From Planococcus halotolerans (GTDB lineage Bacteria > Bacillota > Bacilli > Bacillales_A > Planococcaceae): a stretch of DNA of 64,000 nucleotides. The position numbers and the translations under genes are program-made. Under the pieces are notes generated by a model. It was given only the letters and a program-made list of their open reading frames with translations, had not been told where the DNA came from and did no database searches. Location of the stretch: positions 744,001 to 808,000 of the forward strand of contig NZ_QLZR01000002.1 in assembly GCF_003289955.1 (NCBI RefSeq). Direction: 5' to 3'. Of the stretch, positions 50,421 to 59,399 are shown one piece after another; the stretch's first letter is position 1, and every line of letters begins with the position of its first letter.

Positions 50421-51956
50421 TTACTCTTCCAATTTAATAATCAGCACACCGTCGCTCATCTGGACGGACGACTCAGCCGGCCACGCTTCCATTTCTTCAT
50501 AGGCAGCGCTTTGGACGATTTCCTGGAGATCCTCTTCATCGAGGATAAATTCATAAGGGACGCCAAAAAAATTGTCCATCATTGACTGGAAATGCCGTGC
50601 ATCCTGCAACATGATTCTTTGCAGCGGGCCTGTAAGCGGCGGAATTTTCTGGCTGACGAGAGTTGAGATTTCCGATTCAATAGGGACGCTGCCGTAAACT
50701 GCAATCGGCGTATCTTCATCGAACCCTTCTGTCTGCTCCACCCGGTCAAGAATTCGCAGCGCCAGTGCTTGCGATTTCTCGAATTTCAGTTCCATATTCA
50801 AATATGAGATATTGGCGATAATGGCAAAATTGAAAATGATGACGGCAAAGAGGAGTACAGTACTCCAGGAAGTGACTTTTAATAATATTGAAGGAACTTT
50901 TAATTTGTCGTAAATCACCACCGGCAACAGATAAAATCCAATCACCGCTAAAATCATCAGAAAATGATACCAGATATCAGGCGAGATAAAAAAGAGACTG
51001 TACGCCGAGAATGGAAGACTGAACAACAATACCATCACAACGGCCAGCTTCCAGCCGCTTTCGTAAATCCGTTTTTCGACCACCGCTGCCACGATTGCCA
51101 GTACAATTAAAATGAACAAAAGAACATTCAGCACTTCAAACAGATTCGTTGGCACATCCGCCGGAATGCCCCTGAAGAAATACTCGACCATTCCTTCCTT
51201 TATCAGCGGGATAATTTCGAGAACACCGGCTGAACTGCTGCCGACTTCATCCACGCCTTGGTACTCCAGCAATTCCCCTGAGAAAACATCCGTATAGAGC
51301 TTGAATGTCAGATAATACAGTCCCATGCCAATTAAAGACAATAACCCGAAACGGGCAATATAACTTATAACTTTTCTCGAATTTATGCCGTAAGACAGAA
51401 TTTCATTGATCAGAAACACTGTAGCCGCAGTCAGCAAGAATGGAAAATTGGCCTGGTAGACACTGACGCCCATGTACAGCAAGAATGCGCCCGGCAGAAA
51501 CCCGTATTTGTATTTCGAAGCAACCAGCAGTGCCAGCACCGTCACAAACGAAGCCGCCATATAGCCGTCAGCTGTGAATGTGTACGACAGTGTGGCAGTA
51601 ATCACCGGAAAAGTGGTGAGCAGTCCGGCTGTCAGAATGATAGATAGTGTCTTTTGCAACCGAAAAAGTTCCGTCAGCGCGACTGCAGTCAACGCCAAGA
51701 AGAAAACAGACAGCATACCGTTGAGCCAGGGCAGATCAAAATAAGAGCCGATTCCACTGAATGGTGTCAGGAAAAAACGTCCCATCTGAAATCCCTGTTG
51801 CGGGGTATAAATGCTGAGGATGCCATCGTGATGCGGCATGTAATTTGTGAAAATATACAGATGCGTCAGCAACCCGAAAATCGCCGCTGCTAAAAAAGCC
51901 GTTTTCCACTCCTGTTTTATCTTCTTCAACCATTTCCTGATCAATTCTTCCAGCAT
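50421..51956 (-). CDS. Second GtrII-like membrane glucosyltransferase, 511 aa
   Basis: The frame opens with GTG at 51965, but ATG at 51956 (MLEELIRKWLKKIKQEWK) after AAGGTG gives 511 aa, the same length as the paralogue at 45685. Shared features are the HHDGILSIYTP loop, GRFFLTPFSGIGSYFD, FTADGYMAAS and a C-terminal SSVQMSDGVLIIKLEE. About ten membrane helices are seen. It is inferred to glucosylate an extracellular polymer using undecaprenyl-phosphate-glucose. It lies between the two partial pgaC copies, so it may have arrived by duplication or rearrangement. Confidence 0.85.
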   Translation of the reverse strand: MLEELIRKWLKKIKQEWKTAFLAAAIFGLLTHLYIFTNYMPHHDGILSIYTPQQGFQMGRFFLTPFSGIGSYFDLPWLNGMLSVFFLALTAVALTELFRLQKTLSIILTAGLLTTFPVITATLSYTFTADGYMAASFVTVLALLVASKYKYGFLPGAFLLYMGVSVYQANFPFLLTAATVFLINEILSYGINSRKVISYIARFGLLSLIGMGLYYLTFKLYTDVFSGELLEYQGVDEVGSSSAGVLEIIPLIKEGMVEYFFRGIPADVPTNLFEVLNVLLFILIVLAIVAAVVEKRIYESGWKLAVVMVLLFSLPFSAYSLFFISPDIWYHFLMILAVIGFYLLPVVIYDKLKVPSILLKVTSWSTVLLFAVIIFNFAIIANISYLNMELKFEKSQALALRILDRVEQTEGFDEDTPIAVYGSVPIESEISTLVSQKIPPLTGPLQRIMLQDARHFQSMMDNFFGVPYEFILDEEDLQEIVQSAAYEEMEAWPAESSVQMSDGVLIIKLEE

Positions 51957-52219
51957 TCCAATCACCTTCTTGCAGCCAGTTTTTAAAAGATTTTAAACAG
52001 TATAGCAACAATGGAACGAAATGTCTGATAATTCATCGTGTATTAAGCTACAATCACTTGGATGACCAGGGCTGTTCATTTTTATTTATAGTCTTACAAT
52101 TCAGGTACCTTTCTGTCGCCAATAAACATACAAATTTATACAAATTTTTTTGTGTTATACTTATATTGGTAATCATATAATTTCAGTCAATAGACCATTA
52201 AAAGGAGAACCACTTACAA

Positions 52220-52915
52220 ATGAATTCAAATTATGTTCGACAAATCGATGTATTAGTCATTGAACCGCATCCTCTTTTTCGCGAAGGTCTGAAGCGTGTC
52301 CTGGAAACAGATTCCAGGATACATATAGCAGCTGAAGGGGAAAATGGAGAACAACTTCTTCCTTTATATAAGGAACATCAGCCTGATGTTGTTATAACCG
52401 AGTTAAATCTTCCAGGAAAAAATGGAATCGAAGCAGTACGGGAACTTATTCAGCACTTTCCGCAGTCAGTCGTACTAATTTTCACAGTTTTGGATGACTT
52501 CCACTATGTCTCCCAGACTATTCAAGCGGGAGCTTCCGGCTATCTATTGAAAGCAATGGATTCCGCTTCCATTGCCGATGCCATAAAAACGGTCATCAAT
52601 GGAGGGATTTATCTCCATCCGAAAATCACGAAGGAGTTTTTGACTGAGTTCAACAGGCTTGCCCTCGATGAAAATGTAGGCGCTTTCATTCAAACAGAAA
52701 TCAAAATGCCATATCATCTTCTCACGGCCCGTGAAGCTGAAGTTCTGCAACTCCTGGCAGATGGCTGCAGCAATAAAGCTTTGAGCGAAGCTTTGGATAT
52801 CAGCATAAAGACGGTCAAGAACCATGTTTCCACCATCTTAAGGAAAATGGGCCTGAAAGATCGCACACAGGTTGTCGTCCAAGCTTTAAAAAACGGCTGG
52901 GTGGAACTTCGCTGA
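52220..52915 (+). CDS. DegU-like LuxR/NarL-family response regulator with altered phospho-site
   Basis: A 231-aa receiver plus HTH protein very like DegU: GGIYLHPKITKEFLTEFNRL, a LuxR-type HTH (LTAREAEVLQLLADG, SIKTVKNHVSTILRKM) and the C-terminal LKNGWVELR. In the receiver the expected phospho-acceptor Asp is Glu61 (VVITELNLPG), and the acidic pair near the N-terminus is Glu15-Pro16 instead of Asp-Asp (VIEPHPLFREG). Thr89 and Lys111 remain. Phosphorylation by a kinase is therefore unlikely, and the Glu could mimic the active state. No kinase gene is adjacent. AAAGGAGAA precedes the ATG. It lies just upstream of the pgaC/pgaD remnants. Confidence 0.93.
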   Translation: MNSNYVRQIDVLVIEPHPLFREGLKRVLETDSRIHIAAEGENGEQLLPLYKEHQPDVVITELNLPGKNGIEAVRELIQHFPQSVVLIFTVLDDFHYVSQTIQAGASGYLLKAMDSASIADAIKTVINGGIYLHPKITKEFLTEFNRLALDENVGAFIQTEIKMPYHLLTAREAEVLQLLADGCSNKALSEALDISIKTVKNHVSTILRKMGLKDRTQVVVQALKNGWVELR

Positions 52916-53183
52916 CAAATTTTTAAAAGGAAGTTCCCGTTTACTAACGGCGCATAACTATTATTCCATAACTTGTCATACATACTGTTTTTGCAGGATA
53001 TACATGTTTTGTCCTCTTCCGATCAAAAACTCTTCTATGCTAGCTGGACCCGGGTAGAAGAGCAGTCCCAAACGCCCTGATAACCCTCTCTATTCAAGAT
53101 CTCATATTATTTATAAAACTTATCAAATTTTTAATGATACTTCCATAACTTTTCGAGTATAGTAATAGAGATAAAACTATACG

Positions 53184-54395
53184 TGAAACGTTTACAGGAG
53201 GACATCCATGAATTTTTTTGGATGGCCGGATCGATTCTTTTTATCCGCACAAAAGAGCAGAAAAACGATACATTGAATTTTGAGGAAATCGACTGGCCGA
53301 TGATCAGCATATTGGTTCCCTGCTATAACGAAGAAGAAACGATTGAAGAAACTGTCCGAAACCTTACGGGACTGTCATATCCTAAAAAAAGAAATCATTT
53401 TGATCAATGACGGATCGACAGACCGGACGAGTGAACTGATAAAGAAATTATCAGAGCGGCACCCAAGTGTAAGAGCCATTCAATTGATGGAAAACCGCGG
53501 CAAAGCGAATGCCCTGCAAGTCGGCTTATTCGCGTCCCGCTCCGAATATCTCGTCTGCGTCGAATCGGATGCCCTGTTATCCGATACTGCCCCTTATTAT
53601 CTGATCAATCATTTCTTTAAATGCGGTGAAAGGCTCAGAGCTGTTACCGGCAATCCGGCGATCTGCAACCGCAACAACCTGCTCAGCCGAATGCAATTGG
53701 ACGAATACGCCTCCATTATCGGCGCGATCAAACGGACGCAGCGTCTGCTCGGGAAAGTAATGACCGTCTCCGGAGTCGTTGTGGCATTCCGGAAAAAAGC
53801 GTTAGTCGACGTCGGCCTATGGGACCGCGATATGATTACGGAAGATATTGCCGTCAGCTGGAAACTTCAGAAAAAATTCTGGGATGTCCGCTATGAACCA
53901 CGCGCCATTTGCTGGATGCTCGTACCCGAAACCCTGTCCGGCATATGGAAACAGCCTGTACGCTGGGCTCAAGGCGGACAGGAAGTCATTATACGCCATT
54001 GGCGCGTCCTGTTCACCTGGAAGCAACGAAGAATCTGGCTGATCTACCTTGAACAATGGATCAGCATCATTTGGGCGTTCTGCTGGCTATTCGTCACTTT
54101 GCTGCTGCTGTTTACCGCTGAAACATTTCAACAGATGCTCATCTGGTTCACCATCACTTCGTTTGCACTGGTATTCATCAGTCTGATCCAGTTATTTGTC
54201 GCGCTGCTGATCGATTCCCGCTACAACCCTGTACTAAAATACTATTTCTGGGCAGCCTGGTATCCGGCCATTTACTGGATGGTTAACACAGCTGTCGTCA
54301 TGGCAGCCGTTCCGCGCGCCATCTCATCCCGTCTGAAAGGAGGTTATGCAGTATGGCACAGCCCAGACCGCGGCATGAAGAAGAAAACTTCCTGA
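53184..54395 (+). pseudogene. pgaC: Poly-beta-1,6-GlcNAc synthase gene (pgaC/icaA type), disrupted
   Basis: The coding content matches a PgaC/IcaA GT2 synthase: SILVPCYNEEETIEETVRNL, IILINDGSTDRTSEL, CVESDALLSD, MITEDIAVSWKLQ, QPVRWAQGGQEV, then four C-terminal helices. Two lesions are seen. A 73-bp deletion after the first codons (compared with the copy at 50167) removes the first membrane segment and puts the ATG at 53208 out of frame. A seventh A in a homopolymer at 53384-53390 shifts the frame; with six As the frame continues into IILINDGS. The first part is readable at 53183-53410 and the second at 53343-54395. Confidence 0.88.
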
Positions 54396-54811
54396 TCGTC
54401 GGCAACCGCTCCTGGTTCCACGCCTGCATCGACCTTCTGTTCACCTTGTTTTTCTGGGGCTACAGCCTGCTTGTCGTCATCTTTTTCCTGTCGGCAACGT
54501 TCGGGTTCGATAACAGCCTGACACGAATCGTCAATGCATCCTTCAATACAATCAACAGTGATATCCGTAATCTGGTGATTCTTGGGCTCGCCATCTTCAT
54601 TGTCTTTTACGTCATCCTCTCTATGAACCGGCTGTACAATAAAAAAAGGTTCGGCAACTTAAAACGTCGTAGCTACCCCGCTGCCGTCAGCATATCCGAA
54701 CTGGAGGCTTTAGGATTAATGGACAATGAAACCATCGCGCAGCTTCAACGTGAAGATTATGTGGTTTTTGAGAAAAATCCGATCATTCCATTGAGCAGTG
54801 AAAAACAATGA
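54353..54811 (+). CDS. pgaD: PgaD-like poly-GlcNAc biosynthesis protein
   Basis: A 152-aa protein with two membrane helices at about 28-50 and 75-95 (LLFTLFFWGYSLLVVIFFLSA and LVILGLAIFIVFYVILSM) and a short cytoplasmic tail with SISELEALGLMDNETI. Size, topology and position just after pgaC fit PgaD, the accessory subunit of the poly-N-acetylglucosamine synthase. GGAGGTTATGCAGT precedes the ATG, which overlaps the end of pgaC by 43 bp. Because pgaC is broken, the system is probably inactive unless the frame is restored. No pgaA/pgaB or icaB/icaC is nearby. Confidence 0.8.
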   Translation: MAQPRPRHEEENFLIVGNRSWFHACIDLLFTLFFWGYSLLVVIFFLSATFGFDNSLTRIVNASFNTINSDIRNLVILGLAIFIVFYVILSMNRLYNKKRFGNLKRRSYPAAVSISELEALGLMDNETIAQLQREDYVVFEKNPIIPLSSEKQ

Positions 54812-54875
54812 TGAATAAAATTTCATTACAAAAGCCGCATCCAAATTACCCGGATGCGGCCATTTTTATCTTCTG

Positions 54876-56366
54876 TTATTTTTTCAGCTTCATCGAAGCC
54901 AATTCTGTTTTCAATGCTTTAAACAACGCAATGACCATCAGAATCATGACAAACGAAAACGGCAGCGCCGCTATGATGATCGTGTTCTGAACAGCCGCCA
55001 GTCCGCCAACCCATAACAGGATTGCCGCAACCAACGACTGCGCAACGCCCCACAGGATTTTGATCTGATTGCTTGGCAATAACGAACCGTTTGTTGACTG
55101 CATTCCCAACACGAAAGTCGCTGAATCGGCGGATGTGATAAAGAAGGTGCTGACCAGCAGAATAGCTAAAATGGAGAGAAGCATTCCCATCGGCATTTCA
55201 TTGAACATGCCGAAAAGCGTCTGGTCAATCGGCAGAGCCGTTAAATCCACGCCTTTTTTCTGAATATCGACTGCTGTTACACCGAAAGCGGCAAACCAAA
55301 ATGAGCCGAAAATGGTCGGTACCAGCACGACACCGATCAGGAACTCGCGGATGGTGCGCCCTTTGGAGACACGTGCGATAAACATGCTGACAAATGGCGC
55401 CCAGGAAATCCACCATGCCCAGTAGAAAATCGTCCAGCCATCGAGCCAGTTGCGGTTTTCCGCATTAAGCGGAGCCGACTGGGTACTCAGGCTTATCAGA
55501 TTCTGAAGATATCCTCCGAATGTTTCGGTGAACATATTCAAAATAAGAATCGTCGGACCGAGAATCAATACAAGAATCAATAGGGTGATGGCCAATACCA
55601 TATTGGTATTCGACAAATACTTGATTCCTTTATTCAATCCGGACCAGGCGGAAATGATAAACAGCAAAGTGACGACGCCGATGATCACCAATTGCATCCA
55701 TTCCGTTTGCGGTACCCCGAATAAATAGGAGATTCCTCCATTAATCTGTGCAGCTCCGAAACCGAGCGAAGTCGCTACACCGAAGACAGTTGCGAAAACA
55801 GCCAGAATATCGACTAATGTGCCGAGCGGCCCGTTCATGCGGTCTCCGAAAATGGGTTTCAATGTGGACGAAATTAACGCAGGTTCGCCTTTGCGGAACT
55901 GGAAAAAGGCAAGGGATAACGCAATGATGCCATACATAGCCCAAACGTGGATACCCCAGTGGTAATACGAACGCTGAAGAGCTTCCTTAAACGCGGCATC
56001 TGTTCCCGCTTCTGCCGTCGCAGGCTGACTTGCAAAATGCGATAAAGGTTCGGATGCACCGTAAAAGACGAGCCCGATCCCCATTCCGGCTGAAAACAGC
56101 ATAGCCATCCAGGTAATCGTGGAGAATTCCGGTCTGTCACGGTCTTTGCCGAGACGGATTTTTCCGTAAGGGCTGACGATGATGACAAATACCAGTATTA
56201 AAAGCACAGCCATAATCACGAGATAATACCAGCCAAAAGCTGTATTGATGAACGATCTTATGTTGCCTGTGGCTTCTTCGAAAATGTCAGGTGCGGCAAC
56301 ACCGAAAACGACCGTTAAGATCACCAGCGCAAATGTGATATAAAAGACTTTTGTAGCTTTCTTCAT
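54876..56366 (-). CDS. BCCT-family glycine betaine/carnitine/choline transporter
   Basis: The frame is open to 56543, but ATG at 56366 (MKKATKVFYITFALVILT) after AGGAGGCAAC gives 496 aa, the usual length. Twelve membrane helices are predicted. The BCCT signature region reads FYWAWWISWAPFVSMFIARVSKGRTIRE in context, with the Trp-rich substrate-binding box in WAWWISWAP, and GMGIGLVFYGASEPL earlier. It is a sodium-coupled importer of compatible solutes such as glycine betaine (OpuD-like), used against osmotic stress. A 12-bp inverted repeat lies 85 bp upstream. Confidence 0.94.
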   Translation of the reverse strand: MKKATKVFYITFALVILTVVFGVAAPDIFEEATGNIRSFINTAFGWYYLVIMAVLLILVFVIIVSPYGKIRLGKDRDRPEFSTITWMAMLFSAGMGIGLVFYGASEPLSHFASQPATAEAGTDAAFKEALQRSYYHWGIHVWAMYGIIALSLAFFQFRKGEPALISSTLKPIFGDRMNGPLGTLVDILAVFATVFGVATSLGFGAAQINGGISYLFGVPQTEWMQLVIIGVVTLLFIISAWSGLNKGIKYLSNTNMVLAITLLILVLILGPTILILNMFTETFGGYLQNLISLSTQSAPLNAENRNWLDGWTIFYWAWWISWAPFVSMFIARVSKGRTIREFLIGVVLVPTIFGSFWFAAFGVTAVDIQKKGVDLTALPIDQTLFGMFNEMPMGMLLSILAILLVSTFFITSADSATFVLGMQSTNGSLLPSNQIKILWGVAQSLVAAILLWVGGLAAVQNTIIIAALPFSFVMILMVIALFKALKTELASMKLKK

Positions 56367-56450
56367 GTTGCCTCCTGTTAACGATTTATTTGATATATAG
56401 TTATTAAGAATACCGAATAACAACATTATAGTCAAATAGCATGGAGTTGA

Positions 56451-56481
56451 CAGATAGCCATCTGCACGATGATGGCTATCT
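56451..56481. promoter_or_regulatory. Perfect 12-bp inverted repeat upstream of the BCCT gene
   Basis: CAGATAGCCATC (56451-56462) and GATGGCTATCTG (56470-56481) flank a 7-nt centre. There is no T run on either side, so it is not a normal terminator. It could be an operator or an RNA hairpin in the leader. Confidence 0.5.
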
Positions 56482-56496
56482 GAAAGAAAAAACAAA

Positions 56497-56547
56497 AATG
56501 CATGAAGAACCCGCTCCATTGCTGGATTTTTCAGGTTCTTCACGCAT
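56497..56547 (-). terminator. Terminator of the sugar transferase gene
   Basis: AATGCATGAAGAACC (56497-56511) pairs with GGTTCTTCACGCATT (56533-56547), with T-rich sequence after it on the reverse strand. A closely similar hairpin is at 63546-63602. Confidence 0.82.
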
Positions 56548-56603
56548 TACTATCTACCGAAAATCATAGCCTTGCCTAAGCGCTTTTTCCAATTATTATA
56601 TGT

Positions 56604-57203
56604 TTATAGTTTCGGTGCAGCTTTTTCCCCTTCCTTGACCCCTTCCCTCCTGAATACGTACACAGTAGTCCACACCATTATCTTTAAATCCAGCATCGTA
56701 CTCATGTGCTCGACGTACCCCCCGTCAATCTTCGCCTTTACTTCGATCGGCAGTTCGTCTCTCCCGTTGATCTGTGCCAATCCCGTCAAACCCGGCAGCA
56801 CGTCGTTCGCCTGGTACTTATCCCGCTCCTCAATAAGATCGAACTGATTCCACAGAGCCGGCCGCGGCCCGATGAGGCTCATCTCCCCTTTCAGGATATT
56901 GAGGAATTGAGGCAGCTCATCAAGGCTCGTCTTACGCAGAAATTTACCTGAACGTGTTATGTAAGCATCCGGTTTCTCCAGCAGGTGGGTCGGCATATCT
57001 TTCGGTGCATCGATTTTCATCGTCCTGAACTTTAAAATATGGAATTCTCTTTTCCAGATTCCAATGCGCCTTTGCTTGAATAAAATCGGTCCTGGGGAAT
57101 CCAGTTTGATGAAAATACATAATAGAAGGTATATAGGCGCCAACGTGACAATAATTGCCAAAGAGACCGAAACATCGAAAATCCTTTTCCAGACTGGGAA
57201 CAT
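56604..57203 (-). CDS. Undecaprenyl-phosphate sugar phosphotransferase
   Basis: A bacterial sugar transferase (WcaJ/EpsL C-terminal type). The frame opens with GTG at 57212, but ATG at 57203 (MFPVWKRIFDVSVSLAII) is better placed after AAGGAG (199 aa). It has one N-terminal membrane helix, then FKQRRIGIWKREFHILKFRTM, TSLDELPQFLNILKGEMSLIGPRP and LPGLTGLAQINGRDELP, all hallmarks of the family. It would load the first sugar-1-phosphate onto undecaprenyl phosphate to start an exopolysaccharide or glycan repeat. No polymerase or flippase of such a pathway is adjacent. Confidence 0.93.
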   Translation of the reverse strand: MFPVWKRIFDVSVSLAIIVTLAPIYLLLCIFIKLDSPGPILFKQRRIGIWKREFHILKFRTMKIDAPKDMPTHLLEKPDAYITRSGKFLRKTSLDELPQFLNILKGEMSLIGPRPALWNQFDLIEERDKYQANDVLPGLTGLAQINGRDELPIEVKAKIDGGYVEHMSTMLDLKIMVWTTVYVFRREGVKEGEKAAPKL

Positions 57204-57394
57204 TTTTTGCACTCCTTCTTTCTATATTTTCCTATTAACACAATCAAATCTACTTAAAAAACTGAATATTCCAATAAATAAAGATAATCATATCATTACT
57301 TTTCCCCTGAGTCACCCTGCATTTTTAAAAAATAACGTATTACTCATGGGTAATATGTCACTTTATTGTGAAGTCTATTTTTATTAATGCCCAA

Positions 57395-57424
57395 TAAAAA
57401 AAGCCCGGTATAATACCGGACTCA
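57395..57424 (-). terminator. Terminator of the hom-thrC-thrB operon
   Basis: AAGCCCGGTA (57401-57410) pairs with TACCGGACT (57414-57422), followed on the reverse strand by T7. Confidence 0.82.
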
Positions 57425-57435
57425 CGTTCCATCAC

Positions 57436-58341
57436 TCACACTACTTTTTCACAAAACCGGGTTCCGCTGCGAGCCGGTTTGGTAACAAGGCATTCGTAAT
57501 GCGGATATTGTTCTTTCAATACTGATGCCAGCTGGAGTTCCTGTCCCGGTTCAATCGCGATGAACAAAGACGGCCCCGCACCGCTGATTACCGAGCCATA
57601 AGCGCCATGTTCTCTGCAGGTCGCTCGGATGTCGTCAAAGTCTGGAAATCTGCCTTTTCGGAAAGGCTCATGGAATTGATCGTTTTCCATCATCCGGCCA
57701 GCGGTTTTCCAGTCACCGACAGCGACCGAAGCGGAAAACACATTGGCCGCCGCACTGCTTTGGATGGCTGCAGTGTATGGAAGTTCCTGCGGCAATAAGC
57801 CTCGGGACTCGGCAGTCAGAAATTCAACTGGCGGCACCAGGATGATGGCAGCAATATCCACGTTTTTAATATGGCTGATTGCCAGCTCTTTTCCATCCCA
57901 ATGGGAAATCGTCAATCCACCAAGCAATGAAGCCGAGACATTATCCGGATGGCCTTCCAATTCCGTGCCGATGACCAGCTTTTCCTGCATCGACAATTCC
58001 AATGCCAGCAAACGATCCGCAATTTCGATGCCTGCGGCGATGGCTGATGCACTGCTGCCAAGTCCTCTGCCGAGGGGAATATCGGTTGTCACTTCCAGTT
58101 TTGCTGTTGGCATTTCTTTGCCGTAGCGCTCTGCTATATATTGAATTGTCGTGACGAGCAAATTATCGGATGTGCCGGATAAGGATTGATAGCTTTCCGT
58201 TAAATATTCCACCGACCAGGCGGAAGCTTTGGTGACTTGGACAGTCATGCAGAGGTCCAGTGCTAAGCCGATCGAATCGAATCCCGGTCCGAGATTAGCA
58301 GTGGATGCCGGGACCATGACAGAAAAATCCTTCACACTCAT
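57436..58341 (-). CDS. thrB: Homoserine kinase
   Basis: ATG at 58341 ([20 protein letters not shown]) overlaps the thrC stop by 4 bp (ATGA) and has AAGGTG upstream; the frame is open to 58371. The 301-aa GHMP kinase phosphorylates homoserine on its hydroxyl. The N-terminal [15 protein letters not shown] and ATP-binding [16 protein letters not shown] motifs are both intact, as is the C-terminal [10 protein letters not shown]. It is the last gene of hom-thrC-thrB. Confidence 0.96.
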   Translation of the reverse strand: MSVKDFSVMVPASTANLGPGFDSIGLALDLCMTVQVTKASAWSVEYLTESYQSLSGTSDNLLVTTIQYIAERYGKEMPTAKLEVTTDIPLGRGLGSSASAIAAGIEIADRLLALELSMQEKLVIGTELEGHPDNVSASLLGGLTISHWDGKELAISHIKNVDIAAIILVPPVEFLTAESRGLLPQELPYTAAIQSSAAANVFSASVAVGDWKTAGRMMENDQFHEPFRKGRFPDFDDIRATCREHGAYGSVISGAGPSLFIAIEPGQELQLASVLKEQYPHYECLVTKPARSGTRFCEKVV

Positions 58342-59399
58342 GCTTTCACACCTTTCTTTAAATCCTCCCAAAAGCGTTCCATATCTTCCGGTACAAGAAG
58401 TGCTTTATGTTCATTGACCGAAATCGCCGTATCCGGATCTTTCAGGCCATTGCCGGTCAACACGGCCACTACCGTTGAACCTTTAGCAAGCATGCCATTT
58501 TCCACTTGCTTTTTAATGCCTGCAATCGAAGCGCACGATGCCGGTTCCGCGAAAATCCCTTCTGTCGCCGCAATCAATTGGTAGGCTTCCAGAATTTCTT
58601 CATCTGTCGCCGCTAAAATAGTTCCTTCTGATTCCGCCAATGCGTTTAACGCCAATTGCCAGCTGGCAGGATTCCCGATACGTATTGCTGTCGCCACTGT
58701 TTCGGGGTTATCGACCACTTCGTTATTGACGATCGGAGCTGCCCCCGCCGCTTGCACGCCGAGAAGAGTTGGGCGTTCCGCACCCGTTCTCGCCGCATAT
58801 TCACTGAACCCTTTCCATGAAGCCGAGATATTGCCGGCATTGCCGACAGGCAGTGCAAACACATCCGGCACCCCGTCCAGCTGATCGATCACTTCGAGCG
58901 CAATCGTTTTTTGGCCTTCCAGACGATACGGATTGACGGAGTTTACCAGCGCAATGCCCGCTTCCTGTCCGACTTCCCTGACCATACGAAGAGCTTCATC
59001 GAAATTGCCTTTGATCTCCAAAATTTCTGCGCCGTACATTTTGGCCTGTGCCAATTTCCCGAGCGCTATGCGCCCTTCCGGGATGACAACGATTGTCCGC
59101 ATGCCTGCCCGCGCCCCGTAGGCAGCAGCGGAAGCGGATGTATTGCCTGTCGATGCACAGATCAATACCGTCTTCCCTTCTTCTTTCGCTTTGGCCACTG
59201 CCATCACCATGCCGCGGTCCTTGAACGAACCCGTCGGATTTGCGCCTTCAAGCTTAACGTACAGCTGGATACCCCATAGTTCCGATAATTTCTCCAAATG
59301 GACCAAGGGCGTATGTCCTTCCTGAAGCGTCAATGCCGGTGTCTTTTCTGTTACCGGCAGCCATTCTTTATATTGTTCAATCAATCCAGGCCATCTCAT
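58338..59399 (-). CDS. thrC: Threonine synthase
   Basis: A 353-aa PLP enzyme converting O-phosphohomoserine to threonine. The PLP lysine lies in [14 protein letters not shown], the phosphate-binding loop includes [16 protein letters not shown], and the glycine-rich PVGNAGNIS follows. Its start overlaps the hom stop and its stop overlaps the thrB start, each by 4 bp, so all three are translationally coupled. Length fits the short Bacillus-type enzyme. Confidence 0.96.
   Translation of the reverse strand: MRWPGLIEQYKEWLPVTEKTPALTLQEGHTPLVHLEKLSELWGIQLYVKLEGANPTGSFKDRGMVMAVAKAKEEGKTVLICASTGNTSASAAAYGARAGMRTIVVIPEGRIALGKLAQAKMYGAEILEIKGNFDEALRMVREVGQEAGIALVNSVNPYRLEGQKTIALEVIDQLDGVPDVFALPVGNAGNISASWKGFSEYAARTGAERPTLLGVQAAGAAPIVNNEVVDNPETVATAIRIGNPASWQLALNALAESEGTILAATDEEILEAYQLIAATEGIFAEPASCASIAGIKKQVENGMLAKGSTVVAVLTGNGLKDPDTAISVNEHKALLVPEDMERFWEDLKKGVKA

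Noticed and set aside
54808-54990. 60-aa forward frame after pgaD
   Set aside because: It covers a hairpin between convergent genes and is antisense to the end of the BCCT gene.
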